This document shows positions 37,068 to 46,509 of a stretch of 64,000 nucleotides of DNA, in pieces (within the stretch, counting starts at the first letter, position 1; each line of letters begins with the position of its first letter). The position numbers and the translations under genes were made by a program. The stretch comes from Orlajensenia sp001423545. GTDB taxonomy: Bacteria; Actinomycetota; Actinomycetes; Actinomycetales; Microbacteriaceae. The stretch spans positions 558,001 through 622,000 of the forward strand of contig LMOK01000001.1 in NCBI GenBank assembly GCA_001423545.1. The letters are read 5' to 3'. The notes under the pieces were generated by a model. That model was given only the letters and a program-made list of their open reading frames with translations. It had not been told where the DNA came from and ran no database searches.

Positions 37068-37904
37068 TCAGCGCGCGGCGGCCGTGTCGGTCTTCGGGTA
37101 GACGGTGCGCACGATGAGCCACGACACCACGAGCAGGATCGCGTAGAGCGGCACTCCCATGAGGAGCTTCGTGACGCCCAGCGCCTCGACGTTGCCGGCG
37201 AAGAAGAGGGGAAGCTGCACCACCAGGCGCAGTGCGAAGAGGGCCAGCCAGCAGACTGTGATGAGCACCATCGCGCGGTACTTGCGCTTGTCGGTCTTCC
37301 AGGCGAGCCCGTCGCCCATCAGGAAGCCGACGGCGAGGCCCAACAGCGGCCACTTCACCAGTAGCGAGATCAGCAGAGCGATGACGTAGGCGGCGTTCGT
37401 GATCAGCCCCAGCACGAAGTTGTCCTGGCCGCGTCCCGTCCAGAGCGCGAGCGCTGCGGATGCCGCGACGGCGATGAGACCGGCGAAGGCCTGGGTGACG
37501 GGTGTGCGGGTGGCCAGCCTGATGACCGTGAACACGGCGGCGAGGCCGACCGAGGTCACGAGGGCCAGGACGAGGTCCTGGGCGAAGGTGTAGACGATCA
37601 GGAAGACGAGTCCGGGAAGGATCGCCTCGGCGAGACCCCGGATGCCGCCCAAGGCCTTCAGGATGTCGCCGCTCGAGAGCGTCTCGTCCCGGGCGATCTG
37701 TCCGAGTCCTGCCTTCTCGGCCGCTCCCGCGAGCTGGGCGGCGAACGTCGTCGCGAGCTCGGGCTCCTCGCTGCTGGGCTTCGTGGCGCGGGCGCGCTCC
37801 TCGCCGTTGGAGGCACCGAGCGTGGAAACGTCGGGAGCAGATTCCCCGGGCCCGGGGGTCGCCGGCTCGGGGTTCGTGGGCTCGGGGGTCGTGGACTCAG
37901 ACAC
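37068..37904 (-). CDS. DUF3159 membrane protein
   Basis: 278 residues from a GTG at 37904. A 60-residue Pro/Glu-rich cytoplasmic lead is followed by about six membrane segments (ILPGLVFLIVYTFAQDLVLALVTSVGL, AFAGLIAVAASAALALWTGRGQDNFVLGLI and others). The GRGQDNF motif and layout match the actinobacterial DUF3159 family (function unknown). It is the last gene of an operon with DUF3710 and dut, and its start overlaps the DUF3710 gene by eight bases. Confidence 0.87.
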   Translation of the reverse strand: MSESTTPEPTNPEPATPGPGESAPDVSTLGASNGEERARATKPSSEEPELATTFAAQLAGAAEKAGLGQIARDETLSSGDILKALGGIRGLAEAILPGLVFLIVYTFAQDLVLALVTSVGLAAVFTVIRLATRTPVTQAFAGLIAVAASAALALWTGRGQDNFVLGLITNAAYVIALLISLLVKWPLLGLAVGFLMGDGLAWKTDKRKYRAMVLITVCWLALFALRLVVQLPLFFAGNVEALGVTKLLMGVPLYAILLVVSWLIVRTVYPKTDTAAAR

Positions 37905-38523
37905 CAGTGGTGGCGTCTCCGGCCGGGTTGGCCGGCATGCGCAGCGGGATCAGGTCGCGCGGGGGCATGGGCGTCGTGCCGCGCACGACGACGATGCTGC
38001 GGAAGAGGTCCTCGACGGCGGCAGCGGCATCGGCGTTCACGGCACCCTCGCCGGCGATGACTCCCCGCAGGAACCAGCGCGGTCCGTCGACGCCGATGAA
38101 GCGGGCGAGCCGCGTGGTGCCCGGAGTCGCCGTGGCACTGGCGACGGGGATCTGCGCCAGGAGCTCCGGACCGAACGGACCCTCGCGGAGAGTCGTCGTT
38201 CCGCCCTGCTTGGCGATCTGGTCACTGATCTGATCGCGGATCTCGTGCCACAGGCCGCTGGAACGGGGTGCGGCGAAGGGCTGTACCTGAAGGGTCGAGT
38301 TGGCGTAGTCGAGGCCGATGGCCACGACGCGCTTGGACTCCTCCTCGATCTCCAGCCGCAGGTGCAGGCCCTCGCGCGGGAGGATCTTCACGCCGCCGAG
38401 ATCGACGTACGGTCGGACGGGGCTGGCCTCGGCCTCGTCGAACGGGCCGTTCTCTGCGCGGTCCTCGGGGGCCGACTTGGGCTGGTCGACGGGGATGTCG
38501 CCGATGGTCTCGATGTCGCTCAC
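37897..38523 (-). CDS. DUF3710 family protein
   Basis: 208 residues. A conserved core (YVDLGGVKILPREGLHLRLEIEE, LQVQPFAAPRSSGLWHEIRDQI, RLARFIGVDGPRWFLRGVIAGEGA) identifies the actinobacterial DUF3710 family, with no known function and no membrane segment. It overlaps dut upstream by four bases and the DUF3159 gene downstream by eight, so the three genes are tightly coupled. This dut-DUF3710-DUF3159 order is common in actinobacteria. Confidence 0.9.
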   Translation of the reverse strand: MSDIETIGDIPVDQPKSAPEDRAENGPFDEAEASPVRPYVDLGGVKILPREGLHLRLEIEEESKRVVAIGLDYANSTLQVQPFAAPRSSGLWHEIRDQISDQIAKQGGTTTLREGPFGPELLAQIPVASATATPGTTRLARFIGVDGPRWFLRGVIAGEGAVNADAAAAVEDLFRSIVVVRGTTPMPPRDLIPLRMPANPAGDATTGV

Positions 38524-38993
38524 GCGTTCACTCCTGCAGTCGAGTCGGATGCCGTGCGGGCGGCAGTGCCCGTGGAACCGAATCCGCCCTCACCCCTGTC
38601 GCTTCCCGGGAGGCGTTCGACCTCGATGAAGCGGGCCCGGGTGACGGGCATGATGATCAATTGGGCGATGCGATCGCCGACTGCGACAGAGTACGGCATC
38701 GACGAGTCGGTGTTGAGCAGGGCGACCTTGATCTCGCCCCGGTATCCGGCGTCCACCGTTCCCGGCGAATTGACGATCGTGATGCCGTGCTTCGAGGCCA
38801 GGCCGCTGCGCGGAACGACGAAGGCGGCATAGCCGTCGGGGAGGGCGATCGCGACGCCGGTTCCGACCGTGGCCCGCTGGCCGGGTTCGAGGACGAGTGC
38901 CTCTGACGAATGCAGGTCGGCTCCAGCATCCCCCGGGTGGGAGTAGCTCGGGAGGGTGGACGCTGCGATGAGGACCTCGACGGAATCTGCCAC
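38520..38993 (-). CDS. dut: dUTP diphosphatase
   Basis: 157 residues with the five dUTPase motifs: HPGDAGADLHS, VPRSGLASKHGI, NSPGTVDAGYRGEIKVAL, GDRIAQLIIMPV and RGEGGFGSTG. A homotrimeric enzyme that cleaves dUTP to dUMP and pyrophosphate, keeping uracil out of DNA. First gene of the operon; it is divergent from the DUF3093 gene with a 38-base gap. Confidence 0.96.
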   Translation of the reverse strand: MADSVEVLIAASTLPSYSHPGDAGADLHSSEALVLEPGQRATVGTGVAIALPDGYAAFVVPRSGLASKHGITIVNSPGTVDAGYRGEIKVALLNTDSSMPYSVAVGDRIAQLIIMPVTRARFIEVERLPGSDRGEGGFGSTGTAARTASDSTAGVNA

Positions 38994-39031
38994 GTGTCGA
39001 GGGTAGTGCAGATATCTGATCGAATAGAGCC

Positions 39032-39502
39032 ATGCCCCTCTACCGCGAACGGCTCTGGCCGGCTCCGTGGCTGTTCATCTCGACAGCCCTGGTCATCCCC
39101 GCCTCGATCCTCGTTCTGGCCCCGATCTCACTGACGGCCGGCATCATCACGGCGGTCGCGCTCTACGGCGGCTGCGTTGCCGGGCTCATCCTCACGGCAC
39201 CCACAGTGGCGGTCGAGGACGGCGTGCTGCGTGCCGCGAAGGCGTCGATCCCGCTCTCGCTCGTGGGCGAGGCGACCTCGTTCAGCGGACAGGCGGCCTG
39301 GCGCGAGCGTGGCCCGAACCTCGATGCCCGAGCGTGGCTGATGATCCGCGGCTACGTCGACGACGTGGTGAAGGTGCCGCTGCTGCCTGCCGCAGAGGAC
39401 CCGGCGCCGTACTGGATCATCTCGAGCCGCCATGGACGAGAACTGGCCGCTGCGATCAATGGATCGCAACGGCCAGTCGAGTCGAACGACGATGTGTCCT
39501 AG
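39032..39502 (+). CDS. DUF3093 membrane protein
   Basis: 156 residues. Two membrane helices near the start (WLFISTALVIPASILVLAPI, AGIITAVALYGGCVAGLIL) are followed by a cytoplasmic domain with DARAWLMIRGYVDDVVKVPL, typical of the actinobacterial DUF3093 family next to dut. Function unknown. Its TAG shares the tetranucleotide CTAG with the stop of the convergent DUF4193 gene. Confidence 0.87.
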   Translation: MPLYRERLWPAPWLFISTALVIPASILVLAPISLTAGIITAVALYGGCVAGLILTAPTVAVEDGVLRAAKASIPLSLVGEATSFSGQAAWRERGPNLDARAWLMIRGYVDDVVKVPLLPAAEDPAPYWIISSRHGRELAAAINGSQRPVESNDDVS

Positions 39503-39792
39503 GCGGCGCACTCCAGGCACACCGGGCCGAGCTTGCTGTCGTGGTCGATCTGCGAGCGGTGCTTCACGAGGAAGCAGTTCACGCAGGTGAATTCGTCTGC
39601 CTGGGGAGGCAGCACGACCACGTCGAGGTCAAGGTCGGAGAGGTCTGCACCGGGCAGCTCGAAACCGCCGGGGTTGTCGGCGTCTTCGACGTCGACGACG
39701 CCGGACATCTTGTCGGGTACTCGCTCCTTGAGTGCTTCGATCGACTCAGAGTCGTCGTCAGTCTTTCGCGGTGCGTCGTAATCCGTTGCCAT
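39499..39792 (-). CDS. DUF4193 zinc-ribbon protein
   Basis: 97 residues from MATDYDAPRK. It has an acidic N-terminal half, then CVNC and CLEC pairs near the end (FTCVNCFLVKHRS, PVCLECAA), which probably bind zinc. It matches the actinobacterial DUF4193 family, function unknown, often found near dut and sepH. A candidate SigR/SigH-type promoter (GGGAAT-N18-GTTG) reads into it from 39929, about 100 bases upstream, pointing to thiol-stress control. The Cys pairs would fit such regulation. Confidence 0.87.
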   Translation of the reverse strand: MATDYDAPRKTDDDSESIEALKERVPDKMSGVVDVEDADNPGGFELPGADLSDLDLDVVVLPPQADEFTCVNCFLVKHRSQIDHDSKLGPVCLECAA

Positions 39793-39844
39793 GCCCATCC
39801 ATTCAGTTACCGCCGTTCCTCATGAGAACGGCGACGATAGTGTG

Positions 39845-39940
39845 CCCCAATCGGGCGGGAATAGCAAACGGCCATTCGGCGCCTTCTCAGGTCATCCGAG
39901 ACAACTTCCGGCACGCGGATGCTATTCCCGCGAATTGGGG
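39845..39940. repeat. Long inverted repeat between DUF4193 and sepH
   Basis: Left arm 39845-39865 (CCCCAAT...GCGGGAATAGC) and right arm 39921-39940 are complementary apart from a few central bases, with a 55-base spacer. Ten continuous base pairs (CGGGAATAGC with GCTATTCCCG) lie at the inner ends. Each arm holds a GGGAAT hexamer pointing into the spacer. Confidence 0.55.
39902..39929 (-). promoter_or_regulatory. SigR/SigH-type promoter candidate for DUF4193
   Basis: On the minus strand: GGGAAT (39929-39924), 18 bases, GTTG (39905-39902). This matches the actinobacterial thiol-oxidative-stress sigma factor consensus GGGAAT-N18-GTT. The plus-strand GGGAAT of the same inverted repeat has no matching GTT. 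Confidence 0.5.
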
Positions 39941-39992
39941 ACTCGACGTGCGACCCTTGCCTTGAAGTTGCGAGCACGAGAGGGCTATCCCG

Positions 39993-41084
39993 ATGCAGGA
40001 ATTGAAGGTAATCGGAGTCGAGAACGGGGCACTGGTCGTCGCCTCTGACGACGGCGACCGCTTCCGGATCGTGATCGACGAGGTGATGCAATCACGCCTG
40101 CGTCGAGCGAACCCCGAGCCGGCGGGCAGCCAGAAACTGTCGCCACGCGAGGTTCAGGCCTACGTACGCTCCGGCATGAGTGCCGAAGACGTCGCAGCGG
40201 TCACTGGCGCCTCGCTCGAGTACATCCAGCGGTTCGAGGGCCCGGTACTCGCCGAGCGCGAGCACGTGCTCACGAGCGCGCTGAGCGTTCCTGTGCACCC
40301 CACCCAGGAGCCCGACCCGGCCGATGACGATTCGAGCTTCGGCGGCGTGATGCGCCAACGCCTCGCCTCCCTCGGCGCGTCCAACGAGCGCTGGGCGAGC
40401 TGGAAGGAGCCGGCGGGTGGCTGGATCATCAAGCTCGAGTTCACCGCCGACTCCATCGACCACGACGCCCGCTGGGGATTCGAGCCGAAGAAGCTGGCCC
40501 TGGCGCCTCTCAACAGCGAGGCCGTCACGCTCTCGCAGCAGGGCGAACTCTCAGGTTCGCTCATCCCCCGACTGCGCGCCGTCGACACGGCGGATGCCGA
40601 TCAGTCGCGCTTCGACAGCGGGGCCTTCACGTTCCGCGACCCGCTCATCGAGCAGGCCGACGTCGATGTCCCGGCCGAGCCGATCCCCTACGGACGCACC
40701 GGAGTCTCCAGCGCCGCCGTCACCAAGGCCGCCATCAACCGGGCCGACGACCCGCCCAAGTCGCTGAGCGAGACGGCCGACCTCCTCGAGGCGCTCCGTC
40801 GGCGTCGCGGGGAGCGCGAGACCGCGAACTTCGACAGCGATGCCGCCGACGCTCCCAGCGCCGCTCCAACCGGCTCGGGGAACATCACCGAACAGCCCGA
40901 GCTCCCGATCCCCGCGACGATCACTCCCCCGGCATCCGCTCCCACGGCGGCATCCGGAGCACGCCGCGATTGGGCCAACCAGACCGGCGGTGTGCCATCG
41001 GCCTCTCGCAAGAAGGGCCGCACGTCGATGCCGAGCTGGGACGAGATCGTCTTCGGAGCTCGCACCGACGACGACCTGGCGTAG
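39993..41084 (+). CDS. sepH: Cell division regulator SepH (DUF3071)
   Basis: 363 residues. The N-terminal DUF3071 domain (about 1-165) starts MQELKVIGVENGALVVASDDG and includes a helix-turn-helix (LSPREVQAYVRSGMSAEDVAAVTGASLEYIQRFEG) and KEPAGGWIIKLEF. A long disordered Pro/Ser-rich tail ends in the conserved SMPSWDEIVFGARTDDD. In Streptomyces and mycobacteria SepH binds FtsZ and promotes Z-ring assembly. It stands alone, followed by a strong terminator. Confidence 0.93.
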   Translation: MQELKVIGVENGALVVASDDGDRFRIVIDEVMQSRLRRANPEPAGSQKLSPREVQAYVRSGMSAEDVAAVTGASLEYIQRFEGPVLAEREHVLTSALSVPVHPTQEPDPADDDSSFGGVMRQRLASLGASNERWASWKEPAGGWIIKLEFTADSIDHDARWGFEPKKLALAPLNSEAVTLSQQGELSGSLIPRLRAVDTADADQSRFDSGAFTFRDPLIEQADVDVPAEPIPYGRTGVSSAAVTKAAINRADDPPKSLSETADLLEALRRRRGERETANFDSDAADAPSAAPTGSGNITEQPELPIPATITPPASAPTAASGARRDWANQTGGVPSASRKKGRTSMPSWDEIVFGARTDDDLA

Positions 41085-41100
41085 ACCAGACCTCCCCCAC

Positions 41101-41131
41101 CGGCCCCGTCGCTCACGATGCGACGGGGCCG
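41101..41131 (+). terminator. Terminator of sepH
   Basis: The 11-base perfect stem CGGCCCCGTCG/CGACGGGGCCG has a nine-base loop and is followed by TTG. It lies 17 bases past the sepH stop. Confidence 0.65.
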
Positions 41132-41153
41132 TTGTCGTGCGCCGATGCTATAG

Positions 41154-41169
41154 TCGAACACATCTTCGA
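41154..41169. promoter_or_regulatory. LexA (SOS) box upstream of the DUF6504 gene
   Basis: TCGAACACATCTTCGA matches the actinobacterial SOS box TCGAAC-N4-GTTCGA at all but one half-site base. It overlaps the end of a TATAGT -10-like hexamer (41149-41154) and ends 18 bases before the start codon, a position suited to repression. Confidence 0.65.
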
Positions 41170-41187
41170 ATGTTTGGTGGAGGCAGC

Positions 41188-41475
41188 ATGACCCAGATCG
41201 ACGAGGCCGTGGCCGTGTGGACCACGGAGAGCGGAGAACCGCAGCGCATCGTCTGGCGGTCGCGTCGTTTCCGAGTGAACGACGTGCCGACGGCGCTCGT
41301 GGGTCCGTGCGACTGGTGGCAGCCACTCGCCCGCCACGAGCTCGGCTACGGCCGGGCTCCCCTGCAGATCTGCGGCTGGCGGTTCCAGGCGAGTACCGAG
41401 GACGGGGAGACACACGTGTTCGACGTCGAGTACGACGGGCGCACGCGCTGGAACCTGGTGCGGGTCTTCGACTAG
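41188..41475 (+). CDS. DUF6504 family protein, probably SOS-regulated
   Basis: 95 residues from the ATG at 41188 (GGTGGAGG upstream). The core (PQRIVWRSRRFRVNDVPTALVGPCDWW, GWRFQASTEDGETHVFDVEYD, WNLVRVFD) identifies the DUF6504 family, whose genes in many actinobacteria sit beside Y-family polymerase or ImuB/DnaE2 mutagenesis genes. Here it stands alone but keeps its own LexA box, which independently supports a DNA-damage role. Its TAG shares CTAG with the stop of the convergent gene. Confidence 0.85.
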   Translation: MTQIDEAVAVWTTESGEPQRIVWRSRRFRVNDVPTALVGPCDWWQPLARHELGYGRAPLQICGWRFQASTEDGETHVFDVEYDGRTRWNLVRVFD

Positions 41476-42326
41476 CCGATGCTGCGGCGCGCGTCGTCCG
41501 CCGCCGCCACGAGTTCCTCGATCAGGCGCTCACGGCTGACTCCACGACCCGCGCGCAGGGCGTCGAGGCGATCGGCCGTCACAGGCGAGACCGGAACGAC
41601 TGCGCCCACGGTCGAGTCCGCGGCATCGGGCGTGGGAGCTTCGTCAGCATCGTCGCGGAGGAAGATCGCGAGGACGGGAACGACGACGGTTCCGAGCACA
41701 TCGAGAATGGCGACGGTGCCGATCAGTCGGGTGAAGCCGTCACTGCTGATGCCCCACTCGGTGGCGATCTCGAGCACGAGCAGAGCCGCGAGGAGGGCGA
41801 TGAGGCCGATCGTGACCCAGAGTCCGATGCGCACCAGCGGACGTCGGCGTCGGCCCAGGATGAGGAGCAGGTTGGCATGAGCGGCGCTCACGGCGAGGAC
41901 TGCCGTGATGCCGAAGCTCTGCCAGCCGAAGGTGGAGCGGAACATCCAGTCGTCGGGAGCCCAGATCATCCCGAGGCCGATCAGCAACGCGAGGGCACTG
42001 ACCAGCAGTCCCGCAGCGGCGATCCATCGGTACGCCCCGGCGACGACGGCGAGGTGGCAGAGCGCGAGCACGCTGAACGTGCCGACAAGCGACGTCGTGC
42101 TCAGGATGCGCCACTGCACATCGCCGAGGTTCCCGACGAGCAGGGAGATGATGCCGATGAGGGCGGTGATCGAGAACGACACCACGATGGCGATGACGGC
42201 GATGCGACGCCACCGGCTGACGGCGGTGGAACCGGATGCGGAGCCGTCAGACGCAGAGCGCACCGTGGACGTCGTGGCGGAGGCCGTGCGGCCGTCGGTG
42301 GTCGGTTCAGGGGCGGTCTGGCTCAT
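41472..42326 (-). CDS. Multi-pass membrane protein, unknown function
   Basis: 284 residues. A Ser/Thr/Ala-rich cytoplasmic start (about 40 residues) precedes six or so membrane segments in a compact block, and then an acidic linker and a C-terminal helical piece (VTADRLDALRAGRGVSRERLIEELVAAADDARR). The start overlaps the BenE-family gene by 20 bases, so it belongs to the same transcript. No catalytic or transport signature is recognised. Confidence 0.75.
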   Translation of the reverse strand: MSQTAPEPTTDGRTASATTSTVRSASDGSASGSTAVSRWRRIAVIAIVVSFSITALIGIISLLVGNLGDVQWRILSTTSLVGTFSVLALCHLAVVAGAYRWIAAAGLLVSALALLIGLGMIWAPDDWMFRSTFGWQSFGITAVLAVSAAHANLLLILGRRRRPLVRIGLWVTIGLIALLAALLVLEIATEWGISSDGFTRLIGTVAILDVLGTVVVPVLAIFLRDDADEAPTPDAADSTVGAVVPVSPVTADRLDALRAGRGVSRERLIEELVAAADDARRSIG

Positions 42327-43605
42327 GATCGGTCTCCTCGTCGAGGCGTGACTGCGCAGGCACGCCGGGTTCTGAGTCTGCTGGGTGCGCTCCCCCGGCC
42401 GTATCCGGGCTGACCCGCTTCCACGGCGACAGCCACGCCATCAGAACGCCGCCGACGATGAGGCCCCAGAACGCGGAACCGATTCCGATGATCGAGATGC
42501 CGGATGCCGTCACGAGGAAGGTCGCGATGCCGGTGATGCGGTGCTGGGGCGCCTCGAGCGCCCCGCCGATGGCCGTGACGAAGGCACCGAGAAGTGCGAG
42601 ACCCGCTACCGCGGTGATGATGATCGGCGGAGCAGCAGCGACAACGGCGGTCGCAAGCCCGGCGCACAGGCCGAGCACGAGGTACACGACGCCGGAGGTG
42701 AAGGTGGCGACCCATCGCTTCGACTTGTCGGGGTGCGACTCGGGCGACGCCATGAGGGCCGCCGTGATCGCTGCGAGGTTGATGGCGTGGCCCCCGAAGA
42801 GCGCGGCACCGATCGTGCCGAGGCCGCTGCTCACCAGGACCGGGCGGGGAGCCGGCGTGTAGCCGAAGGTCGACATGACGGCGAACCCCGGCACATTCTG
42901 CCCGGCCATCGTCACGATGAACAGGGGCAGGCCGAGGCTGACGATGACGAGCGGGTCGAACACCGGCATCACGAACTCGAGGTGCGGGGCGGCCGATGCG
43001 CTGGCGAAGACGCCGGGGCCGGCCGCGATGCCGATGCCGATCACGGCCACGAGCATGGCCGCAGGAACGGCCCAGCGTGGTGCGAGCCTGGCCAACAGCA
43101 GCCAGACGAGCACCATGGGGATCGCGATGGCGGGTTCGGTGACGGATGCGGTGACCGGAGCGAGGCAGATGGGGAACAGGATGCCGGCGAGCATGGCGCT
43201 GGCGATGGGCTTGGGGATGCTGGTGATCGCTCGCCCGAGAGCCGGCCACAGCCCGGCCAGCACGATGAGCACTCCGCACACGAGGAACGCTCCGACGGCT
43301 GCCGCGAACTCCCCCGTCACGGCGCCGGCGGCGATGAGGAGCGCCGCCCCCGGTGTCGACCACGCGAACGAGATCGGGATGCGCATCACGAGCGGCAGCA
43401 CGATGCAGGTGATGCCCGTGGCCAGGCACAGGGCGAAGAGGCCCGATGAGGCCTGCCCGTCCGTGGCCCCGACGGCACCGAGACCCGCGATGACGAGAGC
43501 GAAGGAACTGGCGAACCCGGTGATCGCCGCGATGATGCCGGCGAGGACGGTGTGGAAGAGGCCTCCACCGTGTCGGCTCGGAAGCACGAGGCGTTCCGGG
43601 CCCAC
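42307..43605 (-). CDS. BenE-family benzoate/H+ symporter-like transporter
   Basis: 432 residues from a GTG at 43605, nine bases after the end of clpX; a second GTG six codons on is possible. It has about twelve membrane segments with the family features TVLAGIIAAITGFASSFALVIAGL, RIPISFAWSTPGAALL, MAGQNVPGFAVMSTFGY and GHAINLAAITAALMA. The family is typified by BenE of Acinetobacter and E. coli YdcO. No aromatic-catabolism genes are near, so benzoate itself is not assured. Co-transcription with clpX by read-through is possible. Confidence 0.87.
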   Translation of the reverse strand: MGPERLVLPSRHGGGLFHTVLAGIIAAITGFASSFALVIAGLGAVGATDGQASSGLFALCLATGITCIVLPLVMRIPISFAWSTPGAALLIAAGAVTGEFAAAVGAFLVCGVLIVLAGLWPALGRAITSIPKPIASAMLAGILFPICLAPVTASVTEPAIAIPMVLVWLLLARLAPRWAVPAAMLVAVIGIGIAAGPGVFASASAAPHLEFVMPVFDPLVIVSLGLPLFIVTMAGQNVPGFAVMSTFGYTPAPRPVLVSSGLGTIGAALFGGHAINLAAITAALMASPESHPDKSKRWVATFTSGVVYLVLGLCAGLATAVVAAAPPIIITAVAGLALLGAFVTAIGGALEAPQHRITGIATFLVTASGISIIGIGSAFWGLIVGGVLMAWLSPWKRVSPDTAGGAHPADSEPGVPAQSRLDEETDHEPDRP

Positions 43606-43613
43606 CGTGCCGG

Positions 43614-44888
<1,275 letters not shown>

Positions 44889-45057
44889 CAGTGCCCCCTT
44901 CAGTGCAACTGGAACCGAGCCTAACCTGTGCCACGGACAATTGCGGGAACCGTGCCGCCGTTGCCGTCAGCGCGCCGTTCGCCCTGCGCGAAGCGGCGTC
45001 GCTCAGTCGAGCAGGTGACGAAGGCGGCGCTGCGGGTCGTCGATCCGGAAACACGAA

Positions 45058-45107
45058 GAACGCGGCGAACGGCCCGGCTGTCGTGCTGCCGGTCGTCCGC
45101 CGCGTTC
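45058..45107 (-). terminator. Hairpin between clpP2 and clpX
   Basis: The perfect 10-base outer stem GAACGCGGCG/CGCCGCGTTC encloses a 30-base GC-rich loop. It lies 15 bases past the clpP2 stop on the minus strand. There is no T-run; it may attenuate clpX read-through. Confidence 0.4.
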
Positions 45108-45121
45108 GCGGTGGAGAGGTC

Positions 45122-45805
45122 CTACTTGGCGATGGCGGCGAGGCCCTTGCGGGAGCTCAGCACCTGGTCGATCAGTCCGTATTCGAGGGCGTCGGCCGCC
45201 GACAGGATCTTGTCGCGGTCGATGTCCTTGTTGACCTGCTCGACCGTGCGGTTCGAGTGCTTGGCCAGCGTCTCCTCGAGCCAGATGCGCATGCGGAGGA
45301 TCTCCTGCGCCTGGATCTCGATGTCGGACGCCTGTCCCTGACCGGCCTGGCCGACGGCCGGCTGGTGGATGAGGATGCGGGCGTTCGGCAAGGCGAGACG
45401 CTTGCCCGGGGTGCCTGCGGCCGACAGCACGGCGGCGGCCGAAGCCGCCTGGCCGAGCACGACGGTCTGGATCTGCGGACGGATGTACTGCATGGTGTCG
45501 TAGATCGCCGTCATGGCCGTGAACGAGCCACCGGGCGAGTTGATGTACATCATGATGTCGCGGTCGGGGTCCATGCTCTCGAGCACGAGCAGCTGCGCCA
45601 TGATGTCGTCGGCCGACGCGTCGTCGACCTGCACGCCGAGGAAGATCACGCGGTCCTCGAAGAGCTTGGCGTAGGGGTCCTGGCGCTTGTAGCCGTAGGC
45701 CGTGCGCTCCTCGAACGTGGGCAGGATGTAGCGCGAGGACGGCTGGTGCAGTGCGCTGCCGCCCATGGAGCTCGTTGCGGATCCACCGAAGCTGGGGATG
45801 GTCAT
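45122..45805 (-). CDS. clpP2: ATP-dependent Clp protease proteolytic subunit 2
   Basis: 227 residues. The catalytic triad is Ser in VLGQAASAAAVLSAAG, His in ARILIHQP and Asp in DIDRDKILSAADALEYGLID. The 30-residue N-terminal extension (MTIPSFGGSATSSMGGS) suggests a processed propeptide, as in actinobacterial ClpP2. It forms the mixed ClpP1P2 tetradecamer with the product of the gene 28 bases upstream. Confidence 0.95.
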   Translation of the reverse strand: MTIPSFGGSATSSMGGSALHQPSSRYILPTFEERTAYGYKRQDPYAKLFEDRVIFLGVQVDDASADDIMAQLLVLESMDPDRDIMMYINSPGGSFTAMTAIYDTMQYIRPQIQTVVLGQAASAAAVLSAAGTPGKRLALPNARILIHQPAVGQAGQGQASDIEIQAQEILRMRIWLEETLAKHSNRTVEQVNKDIDRDKILSAADALEYGLIDQVLSSRKGLAAIAK

Positions 45806-45833
45806 GTCTAAGTCCTTGTCTCTCTTCGGTGCT

Positions 45834-46421
45834 CTACTTGGCGTCCGTGCCGCCGCCGCCGAACACGTCGAGCGCCGATTCGCGGATGTGATCCACGAAG
45901 CCGTACTCGAGTGCCTGCTGGGCGTTGAACCAGCGGTCGCGGTCGCCGTCCTCGTTGACCTGCTCGACGGTCTTGCCGGTCTGGGCGGCCGTGATCTCGG
46001 CGAGGCGGCGCTTCATGTCGAGGATGAGCTGAGCCTGGGTCTGGATGTCGCTCGACGTTCCGCCGAAGCCACCGTGCGGCTGGTGGAGCAGCACGCGGGC
46101 GTTCGGGGTGATGTAGCGCTTGCCCTTGGTGCCCGCGGTGAGGAGCAGCTGGCCCATCGAGGCCGCCATTCCGATGCCGACGGTGACGATGTCGTTGGGA
46201 ACGAACTGCATGGTGTCGTAGATCGCCATGCCGGCCGTGATCGAGCCGCCGGGAGAGTTGATGTAGAGGTAGATGTCCCGCTTCGAGTCCTCGGCGGCGA
46301 GGAGCAGAAGCTTCGCCGCGATCTCGTTGGCGTTCTCGTCGCGCACCTCGGAACCGAGCCAGATGATGCGGTCCTTCAGCAGGCGGTCAAAAACACTGGG
46401 TCCCAGTGTCGGTTCGGCCAT
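45834..46421 (-). CDS. clpP1: ATP-dependent Clp protease proteolytic subunit 1
   Basis: 195 residues. The triad is Ser in GIGMAASMGQLLLTAG, His in ARVLLHQPHGG and Asp in NEDGDRDRWFNAQQALEYGFVD. First gene of the clpP1-clpP2 operon, preceded by AAGGAG. The promoter region has only a poor match to a ClgR-type dyad (see rejected items). Confidence 0.95.
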   Translation of the reverse strand: MAEPTLGPSVFDRLLKDRIIWLGSEVRDENANEIAAKLLLLAAEDSKRDIYLYINSPGGSITAGMAIYDTMQFVPNDIVTVGIGMAASMGQLLLTAGTKGKRYITPNARVLLHQPHGGFGGTSSDIQTQAQLILDMKRRLAEITAAQTGKTVEQVNEDGDRDRWFNAQQALEYGFVDHIRESALDVFGGGGTDAK

Positions 46422-46509
46422 TGTGTCGCTCCTTCAGTTATCGCGTAAGACGAATCTAACCGAGCGGATCACCGGAACCGGGCCATGTTCGCCGTGAGCA
46501 GAGTCGGGG

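Noticed and set aside
46436..46460. A ClgR operator upstream of clpP1
   Set aside because: The CGTCTTACGCG stretch matches the CGC-N5-GCG core only with several mismatches, too weak to call.
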